Shown here piece by piece: positions 40,793 through 50,473 of a stretch of DNA of 64,000 bases (positions are counted from its first letter, which is position 1; each line of letters opens with the position of its first letter). The position numbers and the translations under genes were made by a program. This stretch comes from Roseibium sp. TrichSKD4 (GTDB lineage Bacteria > Pseudomonadota > Alphaproteobacteria > Rhizobiales > Stappiaceae), in assembly GCF_000148725.1 (NCBI RefSeq), contig NZ_GL476304.1, positions 62,001-126,000 on the forward strand. Direction: 5' to 3'. The notes below the pieces were generated by a model. That model was not told where the DNA came from and did no database searches. It saw only the letters and a list, made by a program, of their open reading frames with translations.

Positions 40793-42439
40793 ATTTCCCA
40801 AGTAACTGTGTGTTGCGACGAGGTTGACCGTTTTCACGGACGTTTGCAACTCTGACGGCAGCGTTGTCGGGGCGATTATCGATTTTGACGGTTACGTAAG
40901 CGCGGTTTTTGAGCTTTTCGTGGACTTTATCCCGTTTGGGCTGCGACAAGACACAGCTGTGGAGCCGCATTTGTGTTGGTTTCGTTGTTTGGAGCGTCAT
41001 GCAGGCCTCGGCGGGGGCTTGAGGGCGCGGATTGCGGCGAGGATTCGTCCGAAGACGTAGCCTGATACAGCCACCTCTGCCAGTTGGAACGTGATTTTGC
41101 GCGCATGGCGTACGACCTTTGCCCCGATTTTGATGAGGCGGCTCTGGATACTTGTCAGCGACCAGTCGGCGACCTCTTCCGGGAGGTCTAGCCCTTGCAG
41201 GAAGACACCAAGGTTATACGCCAATGCGTGAAGCTGAAGCCGGACCTCATTGTCACAGAACCGCTTGCAGGACAGGCGGGTCCAAGTGATGGCGTTCTTG
41301 CCTTCTTTGATGTGCTGTTCGGCTGTGCCGCGCTGATTGTAGAAGCGGATGATCCATTCCGGCTCCATCGGCAAGTTGGTGACGACAAAACCCACGCGAG
41401 GGAATAGATCACCGGGATACCATTCGATCTTGGCAACCACCTGACGGGGCTTGCTCCATGAAGCAGCCTGATACTCAAAAACCTCATAGAAGCGCTTGAT
41501 CTTTGTCTTTGAGGGACGTCCCACGGGGCGGGTCAGCTGATGGCTGATCTTCTCTTCCAGCACAGCGTTCTTTTTGAGGCGGATGGCGTAGCGGTACCCT
41601 TCAGCCTCTAAAGTCTCGTAAAGTTCCGGAATGGCAAAGGCGGCATCAGCGCGAAAGAAGCGCATGATGTCGCGCTCTGCATAGCGCGCAATGACGGGTA
41701 TCAGAAGAGCCTTCCAGTCATCCGCGCTGTGGACGCTGCCATTGCGCAGGGCACAGCGTTCCAAGTGGCCAAACTGATTGAAGATGAACAATGGGTGATA
41801 GCAGTTGCAGCCGAAATGCCCGTTCCATGCGGTTCCCTCCTGAGCGCCATGGGTGGGGCTGACAGAGCTATCCATGTCCAAGGTGATGTAGTTCAGTCCT
41901 TGGCGACCATGCACCGCATCAATCCATTGACCGGGCATATCGGCCAAGGCTTCCCTGTTGGCGGCAGTCGCGAGCACCTCAGTCTCAAAGCGGCCCATCT
42001 GGGAGGAGGATGCCGCCTGAGTGTCAACGGCACGGCCCCCGATAATCTGGCGCATTACCGGGTCACGCGACAGACGCACGGCATCATTCACATCTTCATA
42101 GCCCGCAAGGCGACCAAATATCGATTGGCGCAGCAGGCCCATCAAGGTGTGAACGCCATTCTTACCTTTGCGGGTATCCCGAAGGAACCGAACCGCTTTG
42201 CCGAAAAGGCCAAGGGCGTCATCAAGCTCCCGGTAAAGCAGAAGACCGCCATCAGAACTGATCTTTGAACCGTGGAATTCCAACCGCACCCGAGGGTCAA
42301 AATCCAGCCGAAAATCGCTCTCAGAACCCGCACCCGTTGGGTGTGCCATTTTTCAGCCCTCCGTCATCAAGTAACACGCTGTAATATAAAGAGAAAAATA
42401 GGATAGAAGAAGCTAAATCAGCTGACTACTTGGGAAATC
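40791..42439 (-). mobile_element. IS1380-family insertion sequence, complete (about 1.65 kb)
   Basis: A transposase gene of the IS1380 family is bounded by a 12-bp perfect inverted repeat, ATTTCCCAAGTA, at 40793-40804 and its complement at 42427-42438. The exact outer bases are uncertain by two or three; a clear 4-5-bp target duplication is absent (only CGG is shared). About 200 non-coding bases separate the transposase stop from the left end. It interrupts comEC after about 74 codons. Confidence 0.85.
40997..42349 (-). CDS. IS1380-family transposase
   Basis: 450-residue DDE transposase, full length. Landmarks are the N-terminal FHGSKISSDGGLLLYRELD segment, the first catalytic Asp in ITLDMDSSVSPTHGAQEGT, a second in FFRADAAFAIPEL and the Glu in YNQRGTAEQHIKEGKN. 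The frame is intact from the start near the right end of the element. It is transcribed against comEC. Confidence 0.93.
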   Translation of the reverse strand: MAHPTGAGSESDFRLDFDPRVRLEFHGSKISSDGGLLLYRELDDALGLFGKAVRFLRDTRKGKNGVHTLMGLLRQSIFGRLAGYEDVNDAVRLSRDPVMRQIIGGRAVDTQAASSSQMGRFETEVLATAANREALADMPGQWIDAVHGRQGLNYITLDMDSSVSPTHGAQEGTAWNGHFGCNCYHPLFIFNQFGHLERCALRNGSVHSADDWKALLIPVIARYAERDIMRFFRADAAFAIPELYETLEAEGYRYAIRLKKNAVLEEKISHQLTRPVGRPSKTKIKRFYEVFEYQAASWSKPRQVVAKIEWYPGDLFPRVGFVVTNLPMEPEWIIRFYNQRGTAEQHIKEGKNAITWTRLSCKRFCDNEVRLQLHALAYNLGVFLQGLDLPEEVADWSLTSIQSRLIKIGAKVVRHARKITFQLAEVAVSGYVFGRILAAIRALKPPPRPA

Positions 42440-44556
42440 CGGGTTTAAATAGAGTTTTGTGGGCAATATTCGGGTTAGCTGCCGGGATCTGGATTTATTT
42501 TGCGCTCCCGCAAGAGCCTTCACCATATGTTTTTCCCGCTTTGGCTTTGTTGGTTGCATCGATTGGCATTTGGAAACATCTCAAAGGCCGGTTGGGTCTA
42601 ACCGGCATGCTTGTTGTTTGGGTGGTCTGCGGTTCCGGACTTGCGAGTTTGCGAACAACCATAGTTGACGCGCCTCGGGTAACAGCGCGTGCAAGTTTTG
42701 AGGTGACGGGATGGGTGGCTGATGTCTCGCGAAGTGCCCGCGGAAAGCGGGTACTTTTGCACGTGACAGCGATTAATGGTCCGGCCTATGCGTTGAAGCA
42801 GGGCAATCCGGAACGGGTCCGAATTTCGGTCCCTAAAGAAAGCACTGTCAGGGTTGGGTCCACTATCTCCGTGCGGGCCAGATTGTTTCCGCCTGCAGGC
42901 CCTGCCGTGCCAGGTGGATATGACTTTTCCTTCATTGCCTATTTTCAAAAGATCGGGGCATCAGGATTTGCCTTTGGTAAGCCGGATGAAGTTTCAGGAG
43001 CAGCTTCGCGCGGACGTGTGAGCGAATTTATGAGAGTTCTTGCAGGAGTGCGAGCAAGCCTGTCAGAAAGACTGCTCAAATTCACTCAAACCCCGGATGC
43101 GGGGGCGCTTGTTGCTGCACTTTTGGTGGGTAACCGAGATCACATTTCAGATGAAACGGAAGATGTCCTTCGTCAGGCCGGACTTGCGCATATTTTGGCA
43201 ATTTCCGGTTTGCACATGGCCTTGTTTGCAGGTGGGGCGTTTTCCTTGCTCGTCATGCTGCTGGCGCTAAGTCCGCGCTTTGCCTTGATCCAGCCCATCC
43301 ACCAGTTTGCAGCACTTGGTGCTTTGGTGGCAGCAACGCTTTATTTGCTCATCTCTGGTGCCTCCGTTGCAACGCAGCGGTCTTTCATCATGATTGCTCT
43401 GGTGTTTCTTGGCATTTTGATCGGAAGGCGGGGGCTGACCCTACGAAGTGTGGCAATTGCGGGTCTTGCGCTTTTGATCATGGCCCCTGAGAACTTGTTT
43501 CATCCCGGATTTCAGATGTCTTTTGCCGCGGTCTTGTGTCTGGTTGCAGCCTATGAAGCATTGCGCGAAAGGAAAAGTGGCAAGGAAAAGTCTGGCGGGC
43601 GGCTGACTGCACCTGGGCCAAATCGAGGTGTTCTCACTTTGATTAGCAAATGGGCTGGGGGGCTCATTCTGACATCACTCATTGCCGGTCTGGCGACCGG
43701 GGTTGTCGGCGCATACCATTTTGGCCGCATCGCGCCCTATGGTCTTGTGGGCAATATCCTCGGAATGCCGATCTTCTCGCTCGTGACGATGCCAATGGGC
43801 TTACTTGCTCTGCTGCTATTGCCTTTTGGTCTCGCGTCCTTTCCCGTGACCGTGATGGAAGCCAGTTTGTCGCTCATCCTGGAAATGGCGAGGTTCACCG
43901 CAAATCTGGATGCAGGACGAGGGCATGTTGTGCCGCCCCCGGCAGCCTCTGCCTTTTTATTGTTCTGCGGCTTGTTTGGCGGTCTTGTGCTGAGAGGGAG
44001 GTTACGGATCGCTGCCTTTTTGCCAGCCTTTCTCGGCAGCGCGCTTTGGCTGTTGTCGAATGGACCGGACATACAAATTTCAGCAACGGGTCTGCACCTG
44101 GCAGCCCGAGACGCTGATGGTGTGTTTCGCTTAACCTCAACTCGTCAGGGCTTTAGAAACGAGATGTGGTTGCAGCGCGAAGGGATGGATGTCTCGACAC
44201 TTTCGGAATTGCCGATGGCAGACGATCAAAAGCGGTGTGATGATGAGGGGTGTGTCGTGCATGCCTTTCCCGTAAACGGATTAGCAAACCCACTCATTGT
44301 TGCTCTGCCTCGTACAGTGTCAGCTGCCATACAGGATTGCTCGAGAGCGGATCTGGTCATCACGGACTTTGATATGTCTGGTGCAAATTGTACGGCGCAG
44401 CTGTTTGATAGATCAAAGCGGGCGCAAACCGGAGCTGTTTCGATCTGGCTTTCCAGCATGAGGACTGACGAAGAAATGCAAGCCCGAACAGGTATTGAAC
44501 GAATTGAGAACGCAAAATCCATTCCTGCGCGTCCCTGGCATCAGTGGGCCGAGTGA
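42430..44556 (+). CDS. comEC: ComEC/Rec2-type DNA uptake channel, main part downstream of the IS1380 element
   Basis: Polytopic inner-membrane protein that moves single-stranded DNA into the cytoplasm during transformation. An N-terminal OB-like region (DUF4131, about residues 20-190) is followed by the Competence domain with QAGLAHILAISGLHMALFAGG near residue 245 and at least eight transmembrane helices. It lacks a C-terminal metallo-beta-lactamase domain, as usual in alphaproteobacteria. The only start left is a TTG (42430) inside the IS inverted repeat; the natural protein should begin at 40571 and have about 780 residues. Whether this truncated form is expressed and works is unclear. Confidence 0.8.
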   Translation: MGNPGLNRVLWAIFGLAAGIWIYFALPQEPSPYVFPALALLVASIGIWKHLKGRLGLTGMLVVWVVCGSGLASLRTTIVDAPRVTARASFEVTGWVADVSRSARGKRVLLHVTAINGPAYALKQGNPERVRISVPKESTVRVGSTISVRARLFPPAGPAVPGGYDFSFIAYFQKIGASGFAFGKPDEVSGAASRGRVSEFMRVLAGVRASLSERLLKFTQTPDAGALVAALLVGNRDHISDETEDVLRQAGLAHILAISGLHMALFAGGAFSLLVMLLALSPRFALIQPIHQFAALGALVAATLYLLISGASVATQRSFIMIALVFLGILIGRRGLTLRSVAIAGLALLIMAPENLFHPGFQMSFAAVLCLVAAYEALRERKSGKEKSGGRLTAPGPNRGVLTLISKWAGGLILTSLIAGLATGVVGAYHFGRIAPYGLVGNILGMPIFSLVTMPMGLLALLLLPFGLASFPVTVMEASLSLILEMARFTANLDAGRGHVVPPPAASAFLLFCGLFGGLVLRGRLRIAAFLPAFLGSALWLLSNGPDIQISATGLHLAARDADGVFRLTSTRQGFRNEMWLQREGMDVSTLSELPMADDQKRCDDEGCVVHAFPVNGLANPLIVALPRTVSAAIQDCSRADLVITDFDMSGANCTAQLFDRSKRAQTGAVSIWLSSMRTDEEMQARTGIERIENAKSIPARPWHQWAE

Positions 44557-44583
44557 TATCTTGTTGTTTTCTAACTGTTCATT

Positions 44584-44603
44584 TTTCCGGAAAAAACCGG
44601 AAA
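44584..44603. other. Hairpin in the comEC-lexA gap
   Basis: TTTCCGG AAAAAA CCGGAAA, a perfect 7-bp stem with a 6-base loop, 28 bases after the comEC stop. No T-tract follows, so termination is possible but unproven. Confidence 0.4.
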
Positions 44604-44622
44604 GCAATCCTTAACTGTTGTA

Positions 44623-44637
44623 GAACACAGTGAGAAC
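44623..44637. promoter_or_regulatory. LexA (SOS) box upstream of lexA
   Basis: GAAC-ACAGTGA-GAAC on the + strand, i.e. GTTC-N7-GTTC on the minus strand, the alphaproteobacterial LexA operator. It is 52 bases before the lexA start and lies within a weak promoter-like stretch (TTGTAG, 16 bases, TTAGAG), consistent with autorepression. Confidence 0.85.
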
Positions 44638-44689
44638 AGTTAGAGTGTGTTCATGATTTGTACCATTTGGTGGCGCTGGAGATTCGCTA

Positions 44690-45409
44690 ATGCTGACGCG
44701 TAAGCAATATGAGCTTTTGATGTTCATTAATGAACGTCTCAAGGAAACCGGTGTTCCCCCATCCTTTGACGAAATGAAGGATGCTTTGGATTTGAGATCA
44801 AAGTCGGGAATTCACCGACTGATCACTGCATTGGAAGAACGGGGCTTTATCAGACGATTGCCGAACAGGGCCCGTGCGATGGAAGTTGTCCGTTTGCCGG
44901 AGTCAATAGCGCCGGGATTGGGTAGCCCGCGTCCGAGAGGCAGTTTCTCTCCAGAAGTTATCGAAGGGTCTTTGGGTAAGCCGCAAGCCGAAGCACGGCA
45001 GCCCTCAGCGCCAGTCGTAGAAGCTCAGACAACCGAAATACCGGTTATGGGACGAATTGCCGCCGGTGTGCCGATTGAAGCCATTCAAACCCACAGCCAC
45101 TCCATAAGTGTACCGCCAGAGCTGATCGGGAAGGGTGAGCATTATGCTCTCGAAGTCCGAGGCGATTCCATGATCGAGGCTGGTATTCTTGATGGTGATA
45201 CCGTCCTGATCCGCCGGTCTGACAGCGCCGATAGCGGCGATATTGTTGTTGCCTTGGTGGATGATGAAGAGGCTACTTTGAAACGGCTTCGAAAGAAGGG
45301 CGCGTCAATTGCACTCGAAGCTGCTAACCCTGCTTATGAAACGAGGATTTTCGGGCCTGGCCGGGTCCGGGTTCAGGGAAAGCTTGTCGCTTTATTCCGC
45401 CAATATTAG
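44690..45409 (+). CDS. lexA: LexA repressor
   Basis: SOS regulator, 239 residues. N-terminal winged helix-turn-helix (1-68), a linker, then the S24 self-cleaving domain: cleavage site Ala125-Gly126 in GRIAAGVPI, Ser160 in RGDSMIEAG and Lys198 in EATLKRL form the cleavage centre. The linker is longer (about residues 70-115) than in E. coli, as usual for alphaproteobacteria. An operator for itself lies upstream, and a terminator follows. Confidence 0.96.
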   Translation: MLTRKQYELLMFINERLKETGVPPSFDEMKDALDLRSKSGIHRLITALEERGFIRRLPNRARAMEVVRLPESIAPGLGSPRPRGSFSPEVIEGSLGKPQAEARQPSAPVVEAQTTEIPVMGRIAAGVPIEAIQTHSHSISVPPELIGKGEHYALEVRGDSMIEAGILDGDTVLIRRSDSADSGDIVVALVDDEEATLKRLRKKGASIALEAANPAYETRIFGPGRVRVQGKLVALFRQY

Positions 45410-45434
45410 GCTGGAGCCATAATTTTCGACTGTG

Positions 45435-45471
45435 AAAACCGGTGCGGCATAATTGGCAAGCCGGTTTTTTT
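45435..45471 (+). terminator. Rho-independent terminator after lexA
   Basis: AAAACCGG / CCGGTTTT stem of 8 bp with an 18-base interior that can pair further, then a T-tract of seven. Confidence 0.8.
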
Positions 45472-45916
45472 GGGTCTCTGCTTTCCGTGGCTTGAGGGTA
45501 ATGCAGATTCCAAATCGACAAACGGTATATTCCAATTCGATTGAGTAACTGTAAGATTTGCAGTAATAGAATACAATTATAGATTGCATTATATTTGGAG
45601 AAATACACAGTTAATTGCCGGGTTTTCTAGCGAATAAAAAGCGTTGCGTGGGTGGTGCTGCATTGGAAAACGCGCTTCTAAGTCTGGCAGTTTCCGGTTT
45701 GCAATAATTTTTATGCGATTAACAGTCTGAAATATTTAGAAAATTAAGGACGAGATTTCTACCTTTCCGATTGTTGGAGAAATCATAAAGCGCACGCAGC
45801 CCAAAAAACAGCATAACGCTTGTTACTAATAACAGTATTGTTCACAATGTTCCGCAGATGCAGTTTGCTGTCAAAGTGGCACTGACCGCAATTGCAGCGC
45901 AGGAGTATTGTTTCGT
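45472..45916. other. AT-rich intergenic region upstream of the sensor kinase
   Basis: About 445 bases without a credible gene and visibly more AT-rich than the neighbours. A small palindrome, TGTTACTAATAACA, is at 45821-45834, about 80 bases before the kinase start, and could be a regulator site. Promoters for the kinase operon are expected here. Confidence 0.4.
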
Positions 45917-47464
45917 ATGGGTGCAAATCGTTCTCGACGCGAGGATGACATATCGACAAAGCCAAAGACCGGTCTGTCGCGCACTTTCATCCTCTATACC
46001 CTCGGATCGTTTGCAGTTCTGAGCCTAATTTTTATTGGCGGGCTGACGCAGTATCTCTGGCAGCGTGAAATGGGCCGCGCCATTACCACCACAGAAACAC
46101 TTTTTCAGGCGTCAAAAGAGCCTTTGGAACGTGCGGTTTGGTCAATCAACAAGGCATCAGCTGATCAGATCGTCGCCGGTCTCTTGAGTTTGGAGGTTGT
46201 TGATCAGGTTTGGGTCGAGACACCGGACACCGGTACCTACGGCTTTCCTGCTGATGAGGCGGTCAACGATATTATCTCGTACGATCTTCTAAGCCCAATC
46301 CAGTATTCTGCAGGCGGGCAGATCGGTACGGTTCATTTTATCATCGATCGCGCTGAGATTACGGAGCAAGTGACCTCTGTTGTTGTCTCAACAGTTATAA
46401 GCATTGTGTTCTATCTGTTATTCTTGGCCATCATTCTGCAGCTTATTTTCGATCGGTTGATAGGTTTCCCGCTCTCCAAAATCGTTGAGTATCTAAATAT
46501 TCCCGGCCTCATCGAAACGCCGCCAAACATTGAGCTGTTGCCAGGCCGACAGGACGAATTAGGCGTCTTGGCAAATTCGCTCCAAACAATGGTGATGAAG
46601 CGACATGCCGACTTGAAGCAAATTCAAGCCTACCAACAGAATTTGGAAGACCTGGTCGATCAACGCACCGAACAGCTGAAGCAGGTTCAGGATGAATTGA
46701 TTCAGGCCGACAATCTTGCCGCACTTGGCTCGCTCGTTGCCGGTGTCTCACATGAACTGAATACTCCATTGGGCAATGGCCTGATGGCCGCTACGACAAT
46801 CTCGGAAGCTTGCGTGATCTTGAAGCGCGACCTTTCCCATGAAGCGCTCACAAGAGAACTTCTGGAAGAGCAGCTTGACCGGGTTACAGAGTGCTCAACA
46901 GTAATCGAGAAAACACTCGCCCGTGCGCGGGAGCTGGTGCAGAACTTTCGGCAGGTCGCAGTGGACAGGCAAAGCGAAAAACGCCGCGAATTCAACATCG
47001 ACCACATCATTCGCGAAACCATTGCAACCATTCAACCCTCCATGCGAGCGACGCCTTTCTCGGTCAAGCTCGATTTGTCAGCAGATGTGAATGTTGTCAG
47101 CTATCCCGGCGCAATAAGTCAGATTGTGACCAACCTCGTGGAGAATGCCGTAAAGCACGGCTACGAGGGGCAAGATGCAGGTGAGGTGACCGTGTCATCT
47201 CGAAAAAATCATGATGGGGCCATCATTATCGAATGCAACGATGATGGCTGCGGAATTTCCGATGGCAATCTTAAACGCCTTTTTGAGCCCTTTTTCACGA
47301 CCAAGTTTGGCAAAGGCGGGTCTGGCCTGGGAATGGCAATTGTCTACCGCCTCGTGACCGAAGTCATTGGCGGGCAAATCCATGTCAAATCGACAGTGGG
47401 TGAGGGCACCACAATCACTATAGTTATTCCGGCCTCTCTGCGGTCCATTCAGTCCGCAGCGTGA
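45917..47464 (+). CDS. Sensor histidine kinase
   Basis: Membrane-bound two-component kinase, 515 residues. TM1 about 24-46, a periplasmic sensor of about 105 residues (47-154) that I do not recognise, TM2 about 155-178, a linker with coiled coil (230-265), the HisKA phosphorylation site His279 in GVSHELNTPLGN, and the ATPase domain with the N box NLVENAVKHG (406-415), G1 DDGCGI (442-447) and G2 GSGLGMAI (468-475). ATG 45917 lies about 10 bases after GCAGGAG. The EAL regulator follows after 17 bases and is probably its partner. Confidence 0.93.
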   Translation: MGANRSRREDDISTKPKTGLSRTFILYTLGSFAVLSLIFIGGLTQYLWQREMGRAITTTETLFQASKEPLERAVWSINKASADQIVAGLLSLEVVDQVWVETPDTGTYGFPADEAVNDIISYDLLSPIQYSAGGQIGTVHFIIDRAEITEQVTSVVVSTVISIVFYLLFLAIILQLIFDRLIGFPLSKIVEYLNIPGLIETPPNIELLPGRQDELGVLANSLQTMVMKRHADLKQIQAYQQNLEDLVDQRTEQLKQVQDELIQADNLAALGSLVAGVSHELNTPLGNGLMAATTISEACVILKRDLSHEALTRELLEEQLDRVTECSTVIEKTLARARELVQNFRQVAVDRQSEKRREFNIDHIIRETIATIQPSMRATPFSVKLDLSADVNVVSYPGAISQIVTNLVENAVKHGYEGQDAGEVTVSSRKNHDGAIIIECNDDGCGISDGNLKRLFEPFFTTKFGKGGSGLGMAIVYRLVTEVIGGQIHVKSTVGEGTTITIVIPASLRSIQSAA

Positions 47465-47481
47465 GGAGAGAAAGCGTTCCT

Positions 47482-49722
47482 ATGGATTTTCTCGTTAAAT
47501 CAGATCAGCGATCTAAAACAACAACGCTCCAGCCGTGGAAAGTGCTGGTCGTGGATGACGATGAGGACGTGCACGAAACAACGCGTATCGCCCTGGCCGG
47601 TTGCCGTCCGGAAAACCGGATGCTGCGTCTTTACCACGCCTATTCGGCAGAGGAGGCGAAGGACATTCTGTCGCGAAATGGTGATATTGCCGTTGCCCTG
47701 ATTGATGTGGTGATGGAAACCCACACGGCGGGACTGGATTTGGTGGAGTGGATCCGAGAGCAGCTGAACAATCCGCTCATTCGGCTCGTTCTGAGAACAG
47801 GCCAACCCGGTTATGCGCCGCGCATGGATGTAATTGAGCGCTATCAAATCGATGGCTACAAGGAAAAGGCAGAACTCACGCGCACAAAGCTCATTGCCGC
47901 CATCATTACAGCGTTGCGTGGCTACAAGCTTCTCACGTCACTTGAGACAAACCGAAAAAACCTGAAGAAACTCAATTCCCATTTTTATGAGCTTGTCGAA
48001 AAAGACGATCTATCTCAGTTCGGAACAGCGCTCTTGGGTCAGATCGCAAGTTTGATCGGAGTTGCTCCAGAAGGCTTGGTTTGCGCCGCTGACAAAGACG
48101 CAGACCTTTCCGATCTAAGGCCGGATACAATCCGGGTTCTTGCCGCTGGCGGCGTCTACATGAGCTATGTTGGCCGAACGCTTGATGCTATCAATGCCGA
48201 TGAAATCCGCGATCCGATTTTCAAGTGTATCAGCTCTGGTGAGAACCAGTTGCAGCCTTTCGGCACATGTCTCGCCCTGAAAGCCCAAACAGGGCTCAAA
48301 GCGGCTATATTCGTTGGGCTTCCTTATGCTGCTCTTGAGCGCCTCCTGGGCGAAGAGGTGTTGGGACTTTTCGTGGTTAATGCGAGCCTCGGATACGAAA
48401 AAACGGCACTCTCGGAACACATTCAACGTCTCGCTTTTGAAGACCGGGTTACAGGTCTGAACAGTTACACCGGCTTTATTGAGAGATTTCGCCGTCTGGC
48501 CTCGACAGGCCGACAGATGACTGTTGTTCTGCTGGACATTCAACGGTACCGCATGATTGAAAACGGTATTGGAGCAGAGCAGGGAGGTGACTTTCTGAAA
48601 AAGGTGGGCATGCGCCTCAAAAGCGGGTTCCCTACGGCCTTTGTTATCGCACGGAAAGAGGTGGATGAATTTCTGCTGCTGATGGATCTGGTAAATCCGA
48701 AGGCGTTACCGGATCTCGTCGATACGTTGGAGGCTCTGTTTGATGAGCCGATTGCTGTTGGCGACAGCGTGTTCAATATCCGAATGCGAATGGGAATTGC
48801 CAATTCAGGTGATCATGGAAATGACCCCGAACAACTCACCCGATATGCTTCAATTGCATTGAATGATCTGCGGCAGCGCGGCATTGGCAACTATTCGGTC
48901 TTTACGCCAGTGATGCAAGAAAGCGCTTTTGAGCGCCTGCGGTTGACGTCTCTTCTCACCGGCACAGCCGGAAAAACCAAATTTCTTCTGCATTATCAGC
49001 CGATCCTGCATGCGGACACCGAAGAAATCCATTCCTGCGAGGCTCTTATGCGATTTCGGACATCTGGAGGCGATTTTCTCAATACACAAAGGATGATTGA
49101 GGCAGCTGAAGCAAGCGGCATGATTATCGATGTGGGGGGCTGGATGATCCAGAACGCCACGGCCGAATTCATGAACATGCCATTTCGCTCAAATGACATG
49201 CACCTCAATCTGAATTTGTCACCGAAGCAGGTTCAATCATCGCGCATATATAATGATGTTGAGCGGGCACTGGATGTGACGGGCATGCAAATGAGCCAAA
49301 TCACGTTCGAGGTTACGGAGGGAATTTTCGTCAACAACGACCCGGAAACCATTTCCTTTCTGACTTGGATACAGGAGAATGGCGGTAGAGTGGTTATTGA
49401 CGACTTTGGCACTGGCTATTCATCATTTTCCTATCTTCGCAAGCTACCAGTCGACGGTATCAAGGTCGATCGAGCCTTCATAATGCACATGGATCAGGAT
49501 GAAGATGCGCTCGCCGTTGTCCGGTCAATTGTCGCGGTTGCACAAGCACTTGGCCTGGAAGTAACAGCCGAAGGCGTTGAGACAGTCGCGCAGAGAAATA
49601 TCCTTCGCGATTTAAATTGCACCTATTTGCAGGGTTATCTTTATTCCCGCCCGGTTCCTGGTAGTAACCTACCGCTGTTTCTGCAAAACGGGTTCTGTAT
49701 GGATGCAAGCACCTCTCATTGA
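47482..49722 (+). CDS. Response regulator with DUF3369, degenerate GGDEF and EAL domains
   Basis: 746 residues. A receiver domain (about 20-150; acidic pocket DDD 25-27, phospho-acceptor Asp75) is followed by a DUF3369-type sensor module (about 170-320), a GGDEF domain in which the active-site motif is degenerate (RKEVDEFL around 391-398 instead of GGDEF), and an EAL domain with the motif residues intact: Glu520-Ala-Leu, Asn578, Glu613, Asp640-Asp641, Lys661, Glu697 and Gln717. It should therefore degrade cyclic di-GMP on command from the upstream kinase. A GTG at 47461 overlaps the kinase stop; ATG 47482, 12 bases after GAGGAGA, is preferred. Confidence 0.92.
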   Translation: MDFLVKSDQRSKTTTLQPWKVLVVDDDEDVHETTRIALAGCRPENRMLRLYHAYSAEEAKDILSRNGDIAVALIDVVMETHTAGLDLVEWIREQLNNPLIRLVLRTGQPGYAPRMDVIERYQIDGYKEKAELTRTKLIAAIITALRGYKLLTSLETNRKNLKKLNSHFYELVEKDDLSQFGTALLGQIASLIGVAPEGLVCAADKDADLSDLRPDTIRVLAAGGVYMSYVGRTLDAINADEIRDPIFKCISSGENQLQPFGTCLALKAQTGLKAAIFVGLPYAALERLLGEEVLGLFVVNASLGYEKTALSEHIQRLAFEDRVTGLNSYTGFIERFRRLASTGRQMTVVLLDIQRYRMIENGIGAEQGGDFLKKVGMRLKSGFPTAFVIARKEVDEFLLLMDLVNPKALPDLVDTLEALFDEPIAVGDSVFNIRMRMGIANSGDHGNDPEQLTRYASIALNDLRQRGIGNYSVFTPVMQESAFERLRLTSLLTGTAGKTKFLLHYQPILHADTEEIHSCEALMRFRTSGGDFLNTQRMIEAAEASGMIIDVGGWMIQNATAEFMNMPFRSNDMHLNLNLSPKQVQSSRIYNDVERALDVTGMQMSQITFEVTEGIFVNNDPETISFLTWIQENGGRVVIDDFGTGYSSFSYLRKLPVDGIKVDRAFIMHMDQDEDALAVVRSIVAVAQALGLEVTAEGVETVAQRNILRDLNCTYLQGYLYSRPVPGSNLPLFLQNGFCMDASTSH

Positions 49723-49822
49723 GACCATGCGCATTTCGTTTTCACGCAAGACCTATCATCACATTTTTGTGCGTTCCGCCCGGAGCTGCGGTGTGGTTGA
49801 AACAACCAAAGGGGCTTAAAAT

Positions 49823-50455
49823 ATGCTGATCGTTCACGGCCGGATCACGTCCATCAACGTCCAACCCATAACCTGGTGTTTGACTGAACTCGGAATGCAG
49901 TTCCAACGGCTCGATGTGGGCGGCGCCTTTGGAGGGACTGACACGGCTGAATATCGGGCCATGAACCCTCTCGGGCTGGTGCCGGTGTTGGTGGACGGTG
50001 AAAACTCTCTCTCCGAAAGCGGCACGATCCTTCGGTACGTCCTGCGCCAATATGGCAACCATCCACAAGACCCGATGGCTGCGGCTCAAGTTGAGCGCTG
50101 GGGAGACATGTGCCGTTCGCACATTTACCCCCATTTGTTGCCGGTGATTTTCTGGCAATTGTTCCGCACTCCGGCCGACAGCCGCAATCACTTTGCTATC
50201 AAAACTGCAGAAGCCAATCTGAAAAGTGCGATGGCGATCATTGCCGACTTGCCAAAATCGCCACTTTTGGGTGGAAACGAGCCAAACCTTGCTGATTATC
50301 AGATCGGGTCATTGCTCTATAGATACTATGAGATGGAGTTTGAGCGCGCAGATCTACCGGCACTTGATGCGTATTACGCGGCGCTTTGCGAGCTTCCGGC
50401 TTTCCGTGACAACGTGATGATTGATTTTCAGGCGTTGAAAGTGCCAGGGGCCTAA
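49823..50455 (+). CDS. Glutathione S-transferase family protein
   Basis: 210 residues. An N-terminal thioredoxin-like domain (1-80) with the cis-Pro and glutathione-binding segment GLVPVLVDGENSLSESGTIL at about 50-70, then an all-helical C-terminal domain (90-205). The class and substrate cannot be told from sequence alone. It lies convergent with the quinoprotein cluster and may not belong to it. Start ATG 49823 after a weak AAAGGGG site. Confidence 0.88.
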   Translation: MLIVHGRITSINVQPITWCLTELGMQFQRLDVGGAFGGTDTAEYRAMNPLGLVPVLVDGENSLSESGTILRYVLRQYGNHPQDPMAAAQVERWGDMCRSHIYPHLLPVIFWQLFRTPADSRNHFAIKTAEANLKSAMAIIADLPKSPLLGGNEPNLADYQIGSLLYRYYEMEFERADLPALDAYYAALCELPAFRDNVMIDFQALKVPGA

Positions 50456-50473
50456 CTCAAACAGGCAACCCCG

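Noticed and set aside
41729-42268. 179-codon plus-strand open frame opposite the IS1380 transposase
   Set aside because: Shadow of the transposase gene in the complementary frame.
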